From: Chara braunii
Lineage: Eukaryota > Streptophyta > Charophyceae > Charales > Characeae
DNA: 26,607 bases
Direction: 5' to 3'
NCBI GenBank assembly: GCA_003427395.1
Contig: BFEA01000344.1
Location: 171,930 to 198,536, forward strand
Both the position numbers and the translations under genes were made by a program. This document shows positions 15,388 through 25,089 of this stretch, one piece after another; position 1 is the first letter of the stretch, and every line of letters starts with the position of its first letter. Below the pieces are notes generated by a model that made no database searches, was not told the DNA's origin, and saw only the letters and a list, made by a program, of their open reading frames with translations.

Positions 15388-16135
15388 GAAGTTTTCAGAG
15401 GCCCAGCGCCGTAGGTAAATCAAATCAGCGGCGGGCGGGCTCCAAAAAGGGTCTTGGCCGATAGCTGGATGTACTGGTGGTTTAAATGCAAAACGAACCC
15501 AGGCTGCCAGCCGCAGTGGGGATTGGGGGGTCACAGAAGAGATTTATGTCACTCAATCTATTAGATCGAACCACTGAATTTTTCGCATGGCAAATGAGGG
15601 TCAGGGCCTAGAAGGCATTGGAAAGGAAGCAAAGAGAGGGTCAGCTGCTACCGTCTTCACCAGAAAATAACGCCCGGGCATTCTAAACGACGTTTATGAC
15701 TCATGGGTGTTATATTCAGTAAGAACTAAGTCCGTAGTAACTTCAGTGGGGGCCCAAAATAAGGCCCAACGCCGTAGGTAAATCGAATCGGCAATGGGCG
15801 GCCTCCGAAAAGAGTCCGCAGCCGATAGCTGAATGTACTGGTGGTTTAAATGCAAAACGAACCCAGACTGCCAACCGCAGTGGGGATTGGGTGGGCGCAG
15901 AAGAGATTTCAATCATTCAATCTATTGGATCGAACTACTAAATGTTTCGCATGGCAAATGAGGGTCAGCGCCTAGAAGGCATTGGAAAGGAGGCAAAGAG
16001 AGGGTCAGTTGCTACCGTCTTCACCGGAAAATAACGCCTGGGCGTTCTATACTATGACATATATTACTTTTGGGCGTTATATTCAGTACAGTGGGGTCCG
16101 ACCCTAAGTACTACGTCCGTAGCAGCTTCCGTGCC
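15388..16135 (+). repeat. Two-copy tandem repeat, period 364 bp
   Basis: Units lie at about 15388-15751 and 15752-16135. Shared blocks include CGCCGTAGGTAAATC, GCCGATAGCTG, ATGTACTGGTGGTTTAAATG, CCGCAGTGGGGATTGG, TTCGCATGGCAAATGAGGGT and GGGTCAG(C/T)TGCTACCGTCTT. Identity looks near 85-90%. The second unit carries an extra CAGTGGGGTCCGACCCT near 16090. The same GGCCGATAGCTGG..GTACTGGTGGTT segment occurs once at 9386-9418. No coding frame is conserved between units. Confidence 0.92.
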
Positions 16136-16137
16136 CC

Positions 16138-16149
16138 TCCCCCCCCCCC

Positions 16150-16178
<29 letters not shown>
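16138..16178 (+). repeat. Poly(C) then poly(A) run
   Basis: About 11 C followed by about 29 A. Homopolymer length is likely to be unreliable in the assembly. Confidence 0.9.
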
Positions 16179-16181
<3 letters not shown>

Positions 16182-16210
16182 GTGTTGTCTACAATTGCAA
16201 TGCAACCAAC

Positions 16211-16645
16211 TTAAACCACTAGTACCTCTGCAAGTGTTGGGAAATTACAAGTTTAGCATGTACCCGAAGAATTCGGGGGTGGGACCAAGGGTCGACAAGT
16301 CCAATAAATCTTTTTTTTTTTTTGCCCACGCATGAAAGGAAAAGGAAAAAGGGAAAAAAAAAAATATTGTACTGCAATGATGTCGTCAAGGGTAGTCTAG
16401 GAGGCGGTGCACCCAGTCTTCCTCTACAGAATGCATGTTACAACAAAGACGGTCACATTTTGAAACTTGTTGCTCTCATTTTTTCTTTCTCGTTTGTTTG
16501 TTATGAGTCCCCTGCCAACGAGGCAGGGCGAAATCCGTAATCTGCTCTAGCTGTGTTTCCTCATAGGATTGTAACCATGATCACTTTGGCACTTAGAGGA
16601 ATATATCAAGCTATTTTCATGGCCGAATTTGTGTTTTCGGTTTCT
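16211..16645 (+). repeat. Uninterrupted copy of the 435-bp dispersed repeat
   Basis: It starts at TTAAACCACTAGTACCTCTG, the inverted form of the GTACTGGTGGTTTAA motif. It continues through GGGGGTGGGACCAAGGGTCG, ACGGTCACATTTTGAAA, TTATGAGTCCCCTGCCAACG and AGGCAGGGCGAAATCCG to GGCCGAATTTGTGTTTTCGG. The inverted copy at 10830-10045 is split by an insertion; this one shows the empty site (16505-16517). No open frame spans it. Confidence 0.85.
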
Positions 16646-17098
16646 TTTTTATTTTAATTACTGAAAGGGCCCAATGTCCAAGGCTCAAGATTAAAATTGG
16701 CGCCTGAGGCCGGGGTCCTCACAGTCTACCTACCCAGTTTCGTTTTTTTATGAGACTCATCCTGGGACCCGAGGCCAAAGTATAACATTCCAAATTAGCA
16801 AGCTTCACCTTTACCTAATCCATTAAAGAAAGCATCATAGCTAAGGCTCATTCTACCTTCTCTAAGCTCTATGCTTTTGTTCTTAAATCCATCTATCCCT
16901 TTAACACATTAATCCTATATTACCACCATATTATCTCCCACAACTCTTACCACCTCTTATTTCTCTATATCTCAAAGCGTCTCTCTTGCCTGTCAAGACG
17001 AAACTCCATGTCTTCTCAGTCATTCCGGAGCAGGCTTCTGCTAAGTATCGAACCTACATCGGTTCTATTGCAGGTCACTCCTATCTTGTAGCAGTCAG
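16646..17098. other. No gene; short motif shared with 23925
   Basis: GGGCCCAATGTCCAAGGCTC then AAGATTA (16668-16694) resembles GGGCCCCTAGTGCCCAAGGC then TCAAATTA (23926-23948). Nothing else is recognised. The minus-strand LINE begins (its 3' end) at about 17100. Confidence 0.4.
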
Positions 17099-17104
17099 GG
17101 GGTT

Positions 17105-17557
17105 AACCTCAGCTTGTTTTTCGGGGTGATTGATGCCAGCCTTCCATCTTTGGCCCAAGTATTTCTGAACCAAGTGACCCCTTTTTTTGTCGGATGTTGC
17201 TTGGTACGCTGCCAGTCTGCGATGATGGTTCTTCTCAACTTAGGGAAAACTTTGTTAGTTTGTTCTGAGAAGGATTAATCTTTTTTTCTAAACAATGTGT
17301 TATTTCTGGAATTCCATATGACTTCCATTATCACACCTTTGCACACTAGAGAGCTATGTAGCCCCATCCATTTCTCAAATTTGGTTTTCTGGGCACAATC
17401 CGTGAATAATCAATTTATGTGACCACCGGAAAATTCCTCCTGACAGTTCGTTCCAATGTTGATCCACCAATTTCATAGTTGGCTCGCCAAGGGGCAGTAC
17501 AACCACAGATGATTGCTTGTCTCCCAACCCAGTTACACCTTGAGCATTTCTCTTCAA
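17105..17557 (-). pseudogene. LINE C-terminal zinc-finger (zf-RVT) and tail
   Basis: One minus frame reads EEKCSRCNW and the neighbouring frame continues TMKLVDQHWNELSGGIFRWS, so a single frameshift splits the CxxC...H-C zf-RVT block. Lower down (about 17340-17110) VIWNSRNNTLF matches the (I/V)LWxxWxxRNxxxF tail block of LINE ORF2, followed by KGVTWFRNTWAKDGRLASIT. The domain is thought to aid nucleic-acid binding by ORF2. The product would end near 17105. Confidence 0.8.
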
Positions 17558-17669
17558 TCTTCATCCCTTTGGAGGGCAGTCAGGTAGCAAAGGCAGTAAT
17601 TGTTATTAACATTGATTGACTCCACATAATACTGGCTTGTGTTGGGGAGGGGATGTTTTTTAGGGCCTT

Positions 17670-18224
17670 TCAAAATTTTGGCATGTCCATGTTTCCTAGT
17701 TGGAAGCCCTGTTCTTTCCGCATCCTCTCCCCTGCCACTACCAACGCCTTAGTTTTCTTTAAAGTCTGCAGTATCCGTACCCTTGTCTTCGTTCCGTAGA
17801 ACAGGGCTAGGGAGTAGACCCCTGTTGTTTCCACATTCATCCACCCACTAAGTAATGGTTCTATCTGAAGTCGCTCGGGAGCCCTGGTAATTAGTATGGC
17901 TTTTGAAGACTCGGTGCCCACCTGCCATACCCACACTTCCTTCAATTCCTCTGTGGTGTGTATCACCTTCTCTCCATCGTGCTTCATACTAGTGTAGTTG
18001 TCAACCTCGCGTTGTTTTCTCCAGAGTTTCACTTTAACTCCTTGGTCAAGTTCCGACCCTTTAATCATTAATACGCCTTGTGCATTGTCTAAGTCTTCCC
18101 ACCAGGTGTCAGGAGGTTTTTCCCCGGAGCTGTGCAGAAGGCTTAGCCAGAAGTCGGGAACTGCCTGCTGTACTTTGTTAATATTTTCAATGAGGTTCTG
18201 CAAATGTGGCAATTTTCGCTGCAT
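17670..18224 (-). pseudogene. LINE ORF2 linker before the zinc finger
   Basis: This 184-codon minus frame lies between the post-RT region and the zinc-finger region of the same LINE. It is Lys/Glu-rich with Trp residues (PDFWLSLL, WWEDLD, VWVWQVG) spaced as in the WxxIW..-P.K.. region of plant LINEs. I assign it by position and strand more than by motif. A plus-strand frame (17998-18387) is its shadow. Confidence 0.55.
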
Positions 18225-18634
18225 AATCTGCAGGTCTCACCACTCTTTTCTCTGCGTATCCCATATATCTTTGAGTTATATCACCACTCTCTCAACCCAA
18301 CACCTCCCAAAGGATCCCCTACTCTCATCTGCTAGGAAAATTGAACCATCCTCCTATTTTAAGAACTTGTTTTTAAACAGGATTTGATTCAGTACTCCCT
18401 GCTTGGTAGAAGGAGGTTGGAGGTTGGACTTTGTTCCACGCATAAAGTATGCTCTTCCACACTTTTAATTTTAGTCTTCTCCTCGCAATAGGGAATGAAC
18501 ATACAGGTCCACACATGTGCCAGGTTGGATAGACTCTATTTTTTTGTCATAATGGTTTCTGCCAACCCTACCCACAACTTATCCCTATTCCCAAACACCG
18601 CAGAAATGACTTACTTGTAGAGCAATCTCAGGTT

Positions 18635-18922
18635 CTATTGTATCGGGTCCAATACTCCTAGCCCTCCCTGATCTCTAGGGGCAGCGATTAGGTCACAGGC
18701 GGCTTTCACTAGATAACCTTTATGTCCCTCTACCATTGGATTCCACAGGTAGCGAGTCACCGCTCCTTTTGTACTTGCATAGGTTTCCTCCCCCAGTAGG
18801 TGTACTGAGAGCGGGAACCACAGGATGGAGAGAGTTGTTGAAGTCATTACCAGAGTTCTCTCATATAGAGAGAGTTTGTGGTTCCTGATCCATCCTACAA
18901 TCTTTGGGGTCACCTTTTTCAC
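18635..18922 (-). pseudogene. LINE post-RT region
   Basis: This 95-codon frame has the pattern LSLYERTLVMTSTTLSILWF, YLWNPMVEGHKGYLVKAACD and APRDQGGLGVLDPIQ. These correspond to the plant LINE blocks LSxAGRxxLxxxVLxxxPxY, FLWxG....K and PKxxGGLGxxD downstream of the reverse transcriptase. The frame is intact over its length. It joins the RT pieces upstream through a stretch that carries a TAG-type break. Confidence 0.88.
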
Positions 18923-19084
18923 CAGTATTGAGTCTTACACAACCGCACAATCCGATAAAGATACTTGCACACTCAGAAAACGATCTGCAGAGTTAGCTAA
19001 GATTTGTCCCAGGCCCCAATGGACCCACAACATCTTCGTTGGGGGGATAAAAAATATCGATTTGTCCTAGTTTATTGAAGTCTC

Positions 19085-20097
19085 TGACAACTCACAATAT
19101 TTATTTATGACTTCTCTAAGTTTGAATAATTCTACCGGTGTGTTCTCACATGCTATCATTAAGTAATTTGCTATAGCACCGCCTTTCCACTATGTGTGCA
19201 GATATACCTTAAAACTTACGATTAATCTGTTCGATATAATATTCTCAAGTAGTACCTCCAACTGTATGACGAACAGGAGGGGGGCTAATAGGCAGCCCTG
19301 TCGTAATGATCTTGTCAGGGGGAATCCTTCAGATAATTTACCATTCACTACTACTACCGACCATGTTTGGTGATAACTTGCTTGCACCACTTTACCAAAT
19401 ACGTCTCCAAACCCCATTTTTTCAAAGATGTATGGACAAAACTTCATCCCACCTTATCATATATTTTTTCCATATCGAGTAGGAGTATCACTTTATCTCT
19501 TTTTTTTTTCCCGACAATCTCTAAGGTTTGTGCAGTTGCCATTATATTTTTAAAAATAGACCTTCCTTTTACAAATGTTCTTTGTTCCGACCAAATCAAA
19601 CCAGATAATAGTTTCGTCAAGCGGTTTGCCATTGTTTTTGTGAATAACTTTTTTGCCATTGTTTTCGCGAATAGCTTGTAGATCATATTTAACAAGGAAA
19701 TTGATCTCGGGTTACAAACCTGTCACTTATCGCCATTCTTATATAGGAGCGTAATTATACCTTTTGAGAAGTTTGGCGGAAAGGATCCCGCCTCCAATGC
19801 CATGTTGTAGATTTCGCATAAGAATGAGGCAAAGGTAGCTCATCACGACAGATATAGTTCTATTGGAAGTCCGTCTAAACCTGGACATTTAACTTTCACC
19901 ATTTACTTTGCTGCTTGTCCAATTTCCTTCTGTGTTATAAGCAAGTCCAACTCTTCCTTGGCAGACACTGAGATCTTCTTTGTCACGAGGACCGACAAGT
20001 CTGAGAACTCCGATAAATGTAGGTTTGGGGGTTCAAAGGGGCATCTTATAGATACTGTATCCCTGTAATATTTTAATGCATAAGAACATAGATTCAC
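19085..20097 (-). pseudogene. LINE reverse transcriptase, fragmented
   Basis: Pieces in order: LLITQKEIGQAAK (20097-19903, the T-EI-A block), then in the next piece the KCPGLDGLP and PRSISLLNMIYKLFAK blocks (about 19900-19650). After them come QRTFVKGRSIFKNIM and LLLDMEKIYDKVG (19695-19444), the RT-2/RT-3 blocks with the first catalytic Asp kept. Then MGFGDVFGKVVQASYHQTWS and RSLRQGCLLAPLLF (19447-19190), the fingers/palm blocks with an altered RQGDPLSP. The FADD box that should follow is replaced by a readable but non-acidic stretch near 19185-19165. At least two frame changes and one stop interrupt the domain, so no activity is expected. Confidence 0.9.
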
Positions 20098-20460
20098 GGT
20101 ATCTGTTGTAACTAGTACGTTGATGGCAAAAGGGTGAAAAAATTATATGACTAATGGTTTAGAATGTCGTAGAACTAATGATCTAAAAGTTCGTTTCGCC
20201 ATTTTATCATATCCTACGATTCCTCTAATTCTAAATTTTCCCTGCAATTCGTTATGAATCTGAATTTATAACATTTTCAATTGGGAGAGGAACTCACTTC
20301 TTTTGTTTGACCAGTATAGGTTTGCAAACAGATCTGTTCTCATTTTTTATTTTGCTTTTTTTATGAACTTAATTAATTATTTTTATTTCCATTATCGGCC
20401 TGCTGCTTTCATTCGCGAGAATTCTATGAGTGTTGACTGAATAATTATTATTCTCATTGC

Positions 20461-20949
20461 CTAGTCATCTGTATTTTCAAACATGTCTTTTGAGTCCTGC
20501 CAAAACTGCATTTGGCAGTTTACCCAACTTATCACCCCTTCATCTTTTAAGATTTGAACGTTAAGTCTGAAGGGTGGTCTGTGCCTTTCAACTATTTCCT
20601 TAGCCAGCACATCCATTAGCACTGGTTGGTGGTCTGATAATGTCTCGGTCCCTACTTCGCACCATATTACCCTGTCTAGAAGGCACCGCGAGCCAAAATA
20701 GGGGTACGGACAGTCAAGATAACGGATCACCAAATGACAAATGGATAAATAATTTTTTGCCCTAGCCAAAACATGATCTAGCATGACCATAAAAGGTTTT
20801 CTAGACCCAGAGAATCCCCAATAACATCCTTCTTCTTCATCCTCTGCTGGTAGTTTGAGGATAACCTTTGGACAACACCGTTGGCAAGGACACCTGATCA
20901 AAGGTAAATTAACAAAGTTTACCACAAAAGTACAAAAAGATGAATTCAA
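20461..20949 (-). pseudogene. LINE endonuclease, C-terminal part
   Basis: This 162-codon frame shows the end of an exonuclease-endonuclease-phosphatase domain. GFSGSRKPFMVMLDHVLAR corresponds to the conserved (W/F)xSxxRxxxxLDR strand and SDHQP to the invariant SDH-P motif that holds the catalytic His. PFRLNVQILKDEGVISWV after it is the typical PFRFExxWL block of plant LINEs. The endonuclease nicks target DNA to prime reverse transcription. The LDR motif is altered to LDH, and an Arg-to-His change there suggests decay. The N-terminal catalytic residues are not present in this window in readable form. Confidence 0.85.
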
Positions 20950-20953
20950 TCAT

Positions 20954-21055
20954 TTTTTGTCTTAGCCAAAACATAATCCAACACGACCATAAAAGACTTT
21001 TTAGACCCAGAGAATCCCCTATAACATCCTCTGCTAATAGTCTGAGGATAGTCTA
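20954..21055 (-). repeat. Second copy of the LINE endonuclease segment
   Basis: On the minus strand the segment reads RGCYRGFSGSKKSFMVVLDY and VLAKTKND then stop. It matches GCYWGFSGSRKPFMVMLDHV and LARAKN at 20862-20758. The nucleotide match (GACCCAGAGAATCCCC(A/T)ATA, CATAAAAG) has many differences, so the duplication is old, or the copies come from two related LINE insertions. Confidence 0.88.
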
Positions 21056-21059
21056 CAAA

Positions 21060-21290
21060 TTTTACAAAAACTTATTCACATCCGCCAAAAATTCAAACAA
21101 TCATTAAGAAGATGATATAGAAATGAAACAATTTTACTCACCATTAACAAAGTCTTAAACAGAGGAAAAAATGAAACAACTATAAGAACTTATAAACAAA
21201 AACGAGATATAGACATCACTCTTATAGATAGAAAACGACAAAACTCCATGAGTAAATTGTCTACCTAGCCCCTTTTCTTTTCATCATAAT
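21060..21290. other. A/T-rich junction between the two LINEs
   Basis: Upstream ends of the two LINE remnants face each other here. No coding block or target duplication was recognised. Confidence 0.4.
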
Positions 21291-21291
21291 T

Positions 21292-21495
21292 ATGGTAGCT
21301 TTAGGTGTCAATCTACGAGCAAATAGTAACCTCACAAAACTAAAATTTTCAGGTGTACCTAAGGAGATGATACTAGTATGTTCCATGTTTGTTGATCACC
21401 TTACCATAATGATGGAAGCATCGAAGGCAAATATGAAAGAAATTAAGGCACTTATGGACAAATTCTCCAAGGTTTTCGACATGGTCGTTAACTAG
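21292..21495 (+). pseudogene. LINE reverse transcriptase tail with mutated FADD box
   Basis: This 67-codon frame reads VCSMFVDHLTIMMEASKANM then KEIKALMDKFSKVFDMVVN. The pattern LLFADDTLIF.EA....... and LxxFxxxSGLxVN is unmistakable for LINE reverse transcriptase. The catalytic FADD is changed to FVDH, which removes one of the two metal-binding Asp residues, so the domain would be inactive even if expressed. A TAG stop follows VN directly, where an intact element would continue into the KS-x-(I/L) block. Confidence 0.88.
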
Positions 21496-21794
21496 GGCAA
21501 CAAAACACAACGATGGTGGATTCCTTCGAGGGGAACGAGACCACCAAAGCAACCTCGAGACCACTGAGTCTCAGTCAAAGCTTCGGTCAGAGTTTTGAGG
21601 GTTAAACTAACTGCGTTGGAAAAACTCATGATCAATGATCGATGGATCTCTAAACCGACTATTGGAAAATGTCCAAATCGAAAAACGAACACACCTCCTT
21701 GTTTGGAAGAACCCTTGTTATAAACAATGTGGTACTGACATCCATTTGATACAAATCAACTCTCTGGTCTATTACCAAAATGAATATGAGAAAT

Positions 21795-21966
21795 TTTCAA
21801 AGACAAGTCTCGACGTTTCTTTGGGGAGGAAACCATGAACTTGAAAGAGTGATTCTCGGAGTAGCATGACTCTCCCTAATTCAGGCAAAGACCAGAGGTG
21901 GACTATGATTGTTAGACCCAACTCTCCAGTCTCAAGCATTATTATTACAGTGGATCAAAAAAATGA
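21795..21966 (+). pseudogene. LINE post-RT region with three stops
   Basis: One plus frame reads RQVSTFLWGGNHELERVILG, stop, LSLIQAKTRGGL, stop, LLDPTLQSQALLLQWIKKM. FLWGGN at 21816-21833 and the (A/P)KxRGGL..LLDP..QSQALLLQW blocks are typical for plant LINE ORF2. Stops are seen at about 21865 and 21907. No protein product is expected. Confidence 0.85.
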
Positions 21967-22724
21967 TGTTCACCTTTGATAAAGAATGACTTCCTTTGAC
22001 TTTATAACAGATGAATAGATTAGTCACCTCAACCCCATAAGAAATTCACTGACTAACATAGTTGGAAGATAGGTTTTTTACCATACTCAGAGCAAAAACA
22101 TCTGATTCATCCAGTGAGGAAGGGGTCAGAGGGGCAGTCAGGAAAGACCTAATCCAAGATCATTTGCGATCCAGCTTGTTAAAAACTTGACGTAAACTCT
22201 CATTACCCAATAAACTGTTCCCCTCAAGATATGAGGAGATACTGCGCCAACCTCTGTTTGACAATCGTTGGATTACATATCAAAATGGTTGTATATACAG
22301 CGGTTCCTCCCCCTGGTCCTTATGGATTAGAAAATGAATTATCTTGTGGAACCCAATAACAAAGAAATGAAAAGACGAGCAGGAACTGAAACCCTTCGAT
22401 ACACCACCAACTATCGTCCAACCTAAAATAGATCATCATTTCAATTCCGCGAATATGGTCCAGAACACTGACAGAATGACTTACTTTTAGAGAAGCAGAC
22501 TGGTGGTGGGTTATGATGAGCAGCATCACCAAATGAGGGTGGACCATATTATCAACCTACATCTGCAAGGACCAATGATAAGCAGCTACAAGATTAGTAG
22601 CAACGACCAATTTTTGACCCAGTGTCCACCAGAGGCTGTAATTTTATTCCCATACTCACATATGTATTAAATTAAAGTCCTTTTCATTTCTGCAAACTAG
22701 GGATGGCAAACTTTCCACCCATAA
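21967..22724 (+). other. Degenerate inter-block region of the plus-strand LINE
   Basis: No readable domain; many stops in all plus frames. Position between post-RT and zinc-finger blocks fits the poorly conserved linker of LINE ORF2, so I treat it as part of that element. Confidence 0.5.
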
Positions 22725-23460
22725 ATGCCCATACTAGAACTCTCTTTTGACCCTGAAGAATGGGTATGGCAGAACAATCGGAAAACGAAACCACTCATCT
22801 TGCAATACCTTCCAGTTAAAGCAACCTACAAATTGATCAGACCCAAAGTGGATGTGGTGGCTGTAATCCAGGAAAGATGGGTCAGACACCTAAATATAGA
22901 CATTAATGGTATCAGACATATCAAGTTATTCAAAAATATTAGGTAGAGACCAACAAAATTTTCCTCTTTGCAGTGACACATTCTACATCGTAGCCTCCCC
23001 ACAAATGATTGGATCATCAGTCACACATCTCCCAACACAAAAAGGGTTAACCCTCCCACTGGCATGGTGTAAAGCTTGTATCCGAACTTTTCCTAGTAGG
23101 AAGAGATATGAAACAATATAACATATTTTCATATCATGCCAGGGATTTGTGCTCATATGGAGGCGTTGGGACTCTATATGGAGGAACCTTACTACTCTAG
23201 ACTGGTCGTAGGAATGAAAAGCAGTTTTACTTGGTCATTGGTCCACCCCCCCCTCTTGGAACTCACAAACTTTCAATCCAACATGTTCGATCGGGGAAGA
23301 AAGGCGATCCTATGGACACTTTGGTACAAACAGTGTGTACATGAAAGGGAAGATGAAGCACTGGAGGGACCAAAATTAGTTGAACAAATTATCAACTTTG
23401 TCCAAACAGAGATCATAGTTCACTGGGTAACCACAAAAAATAATCTAGGTATGCGCTAAA
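22725..23460 (+). pseudogene. LINE C-terminal zinc-finger and tail, three frames
   Basis: An ORF of 73 codons (22725-22946) is followed in a second frame by HILHRSLPTNDW (22977-23012), the xLxHxxLPT start of the zf-RVT region. A third frame has ACIRTFPSRKRYETI, stop, HIFISCQGFVLIWRRW, the C..C....ET.xH.F..C....W pattern. The tail ILWTLWYKQCVHEREDE is in the 23136-23459 frame. At least two frameshifts and a stop break it up. The pieces in order fit one ancestral protein; the region is non-functional. Confidence 0.85.
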
Positions 23461-23619
23461 ACTCATCCCTTAAACTCGCGCATCCACACACTCTTTAATC
23501 TCATCTCACGTGCGCCCGTTGTCTAGCTACAGGGGGTTAGTCGAGGGTTGCGAAATACCTGCGTAAATATCTACCTTTTATACTATCCTAGGTGCAACTT
23601 GTGCAAGGTGCGATAATAC

Positions 23620-23649
23620 GCGTGAACACCCTTGTAAGGGTATTCACGC
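23620..23649. repeat. Near-perfect 30-bp palindrome
   Basis: GCGTGAACACCCTT (23620-23633) and AAGGGTATTCACGC (23636-23649) pair at 13 of 14 positions around a 2-base centre. GTGCAACTTGTGCAAGGTGC (23593-23612) just to the left is a short direct repeat. The palindrome lies after the end of the plus-strand LINE and could be a terminal fragment of a MITE. Confidence 0.85.
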
Positions 23650-23715
23650 CGACAACATAGACCTGGGACAACCAACATACACACTCACAATCCTACGCTC
23701 ATGGTTACACAAGAC

Positions 23716-23847
23716 CAGTGTGATGGTAGTAGCACTCCGACCGTGTCCCCTTCGGCTTATCGATGTAGAAGTGCAAATCTTCAGTGTGATGGTAGTAGCA
23801 CTCTGACCATGTCCCCTTCAACTTATTGATGTAGAAGTGTGTGCAAT
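23716..23847. repeat. 66-bp tandem duplication
   Basis: CAGTGTGATGGTAGTAGCAC starts at 23716 and 23782. The units share TGACCATGTCCCCTTC-like and TATTGATGTAGAAGTG-like blocks with about ten differences. The period is 22 codons, so a minus-strand frame (23899-23705) runs through both, encoding two ECYYHHT repeats. I see no other support for coding. Confidence 0.85.
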
Positions 23848-23925
23848 GAGTGGTCCCCACACATCCAACGAACTCTTTCGCCTCAAAAACATTTTGCACT
23901 TTTTTTTTTTGGTTTTAACACGGGC

Positions 23926-24110
23926 CCCTAGTGCCCAAGGCTCAAATTACAAATTGAATCCAACGGAAGCACACGCCTCTTCCCGTTAGGGCTGGAAGAG
24001 CCTCGGGCACTGGTCCTGCAGAGACATCTTCGTTATACAGCGAGAATAGAACATGGGCACTGAGCATTGATTGCTTCCCCTGGAGGGAAGGATTAACCCA
24101 GCCCCATAGA
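23926..24110 (+). repeat. Weak repeats of motifs from 5.5 kb and 16.7 kb
   Basis: GGGCCCCTAGTGCCCAAGGC (23926-23945) resembles 16668. GAGCATTGATTGCTTCCCCTGG then AGGGAAGGATTAACCCAG (24059-24098, in part) resembles GGCATTGATTACTTCCCTGC then GTCAGGGAAGGATTGACC at 5558-5595. Short matches only. Confidence 0.45.
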
Positions 24111-24735
24111 CAATCGAATTCTGCCCTACTATAACTGACTGCCAATGATCAAACCCTACAAAGCAAAAATACGAGAGGGGGGGAGATTATAGCAGGGTAA
24201 AAGAAGTCGAGCACATCCCGGGTCTTAGTCAAAACCCTAAGTGGATGTGCCCAACAGTTAACACGATCTGTGAGATGAAATGAACTTAAAGCAAATCAAG
24301 AAAGGAAGAATTCAACAAACAAGCAAATCAGTGCATGTGGAGGGAAGAGGAAGAAAAAACAGGCAGGGAGGCCAACAACAACACCCAACAGATATCCCAA
24401 ACCCTCCTTGCAACAACCTCCCTTCCTCCCCTGGAGTCTCATGGGAACAATTCAATACCATGCCACCCCTCACCGCGGCGCCCAGTCAACGTCTTCCCAT
24501 GCACAATTAAGCTTCCTAGCAACTTGAAGAACCCTTGGCTGCCCTTCAACCCCAGCAGGCCGCCCTCCGACCCCATCAGAGGAATGAAAACCTTCAAAAG
24601 AACCCCACAACAAAGGAGATTGAAAGAGACCGAGTAACACTCACCTTCAAGTTGCTGGCTGTTGCATCGAGAGATATTGGTGTCATGTCAGTCGCAATAA
24701 TTGATGTCAACGAGATAGCTGTTGTTTGAAATTGT
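24111..24735. other. No gene recognised
   Basis: Three overlapping plus frames (24280-24510, 24335-24637, 24535-24729) are each under 101 codons and show no domain. CAAAACCCTAAG at about 24230 is a lone telo-box-like motif. Confidence 0.4.
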
Positions 24736-24738
24736 GTT

Positions 24739-25035
24739 TTGGATGTCATCGTTAGGAGCACTGTTGTTGTCGTTGGAATGATTGTTGCTGTTGTAGATGT
24801 CATCGTCATGAGTGCAGTTGTTGTAATTGAAGGAATTGTCGTTATTGTAGATGCTGGATTTATTGTTGACGTCGAATTATTTGTGACAGTCGACGTTGTT
24901 GTCAACGGTATTATTGTCGATGTCATCGTCACATGCGCTGTTGGAGTTGTCAAAGACAGTGCAGTAGATGTCATTGTTGTGAGCATTGTCGATGGTATTG
25001 AAGTTATGGTCATGGTCGTGTATGGTCATGCCGAA
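24739..25035. repeat. Degenerate GTT/GAT-based minisatellite
   Basis: GATGTCATCGT or GATGTCATTGT recurs at about 24745, 24798, 24919 and 24968, and the rest is a degenerate (G/A)TTGT(T/C) trinucleotide tract. Both strands stay open: Val/Ile/Asp-rich on plus (133 codons), Thr/Ser-rich on minus (139 codons). This mirrors the trinucleotide periodicity and is not evidence of a gene. The Thr-rich minus product only superficially resembles a mucin. Confidence 0.8.
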
Positions 25036-25089
25036 GTAGATGTTGCCATCTCCATCGCCGTTCATTCCTCCTGTTGTTGTTGTAGAACT

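Larger units (their letters stand above)
17100..21055 (-). mobile_element. Decayed L1-type LINE, minus strand
   Basis: Reading on the minus strand from high to low coordinates gives endonuclease (about 20950-20461), reverse transcriptase (about 20100-19085), the post-RT region (18922-18635), a poorly conserved linker (18224-17670) and the C-terminal zinc-finger region (17557-17100). This is the standard ORF2 order of plant L1-type LINEs, and the span of about 3.9 kb fits one ORF2. Frameshifts and stops separate the segments. The first ORF and the N-terminal part of the endonuclease are missing or unrecognisable. A duplicated endonuclease segment marks its upstream end. No clear poly(A) tail or target duplication was found at the 3' end; the T-runs at 17179 and 17281 are inside the reading region. 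Confidence 0.9.
21292..23460 (+). mobile_element. Decayed L1-type LINE, plus strand, 5' truncated
   Basis: The order of blocks on the plus strand is end of reverse transcriptase (21292-21495), post-RT region (about 21795-21966), a long degenerate linker, zinc-finger region (about 22940-23190) and the IxWxLW tail (about 23290-23400). It lacks endonuclease and most of the RT, as expected for a 5'-truncated LINE or a broken one. It lies head to head with the minus-strand LINE; because both are partial, an inversion of one older element is an alternative. Confidence 0.85.

Noticed and set aside
23716-23847. CRISPR-like direct repeats
   Set aside because: Two adjacent 66-bp units with no spacers, in a plant-type context; a simple tandem duplication.
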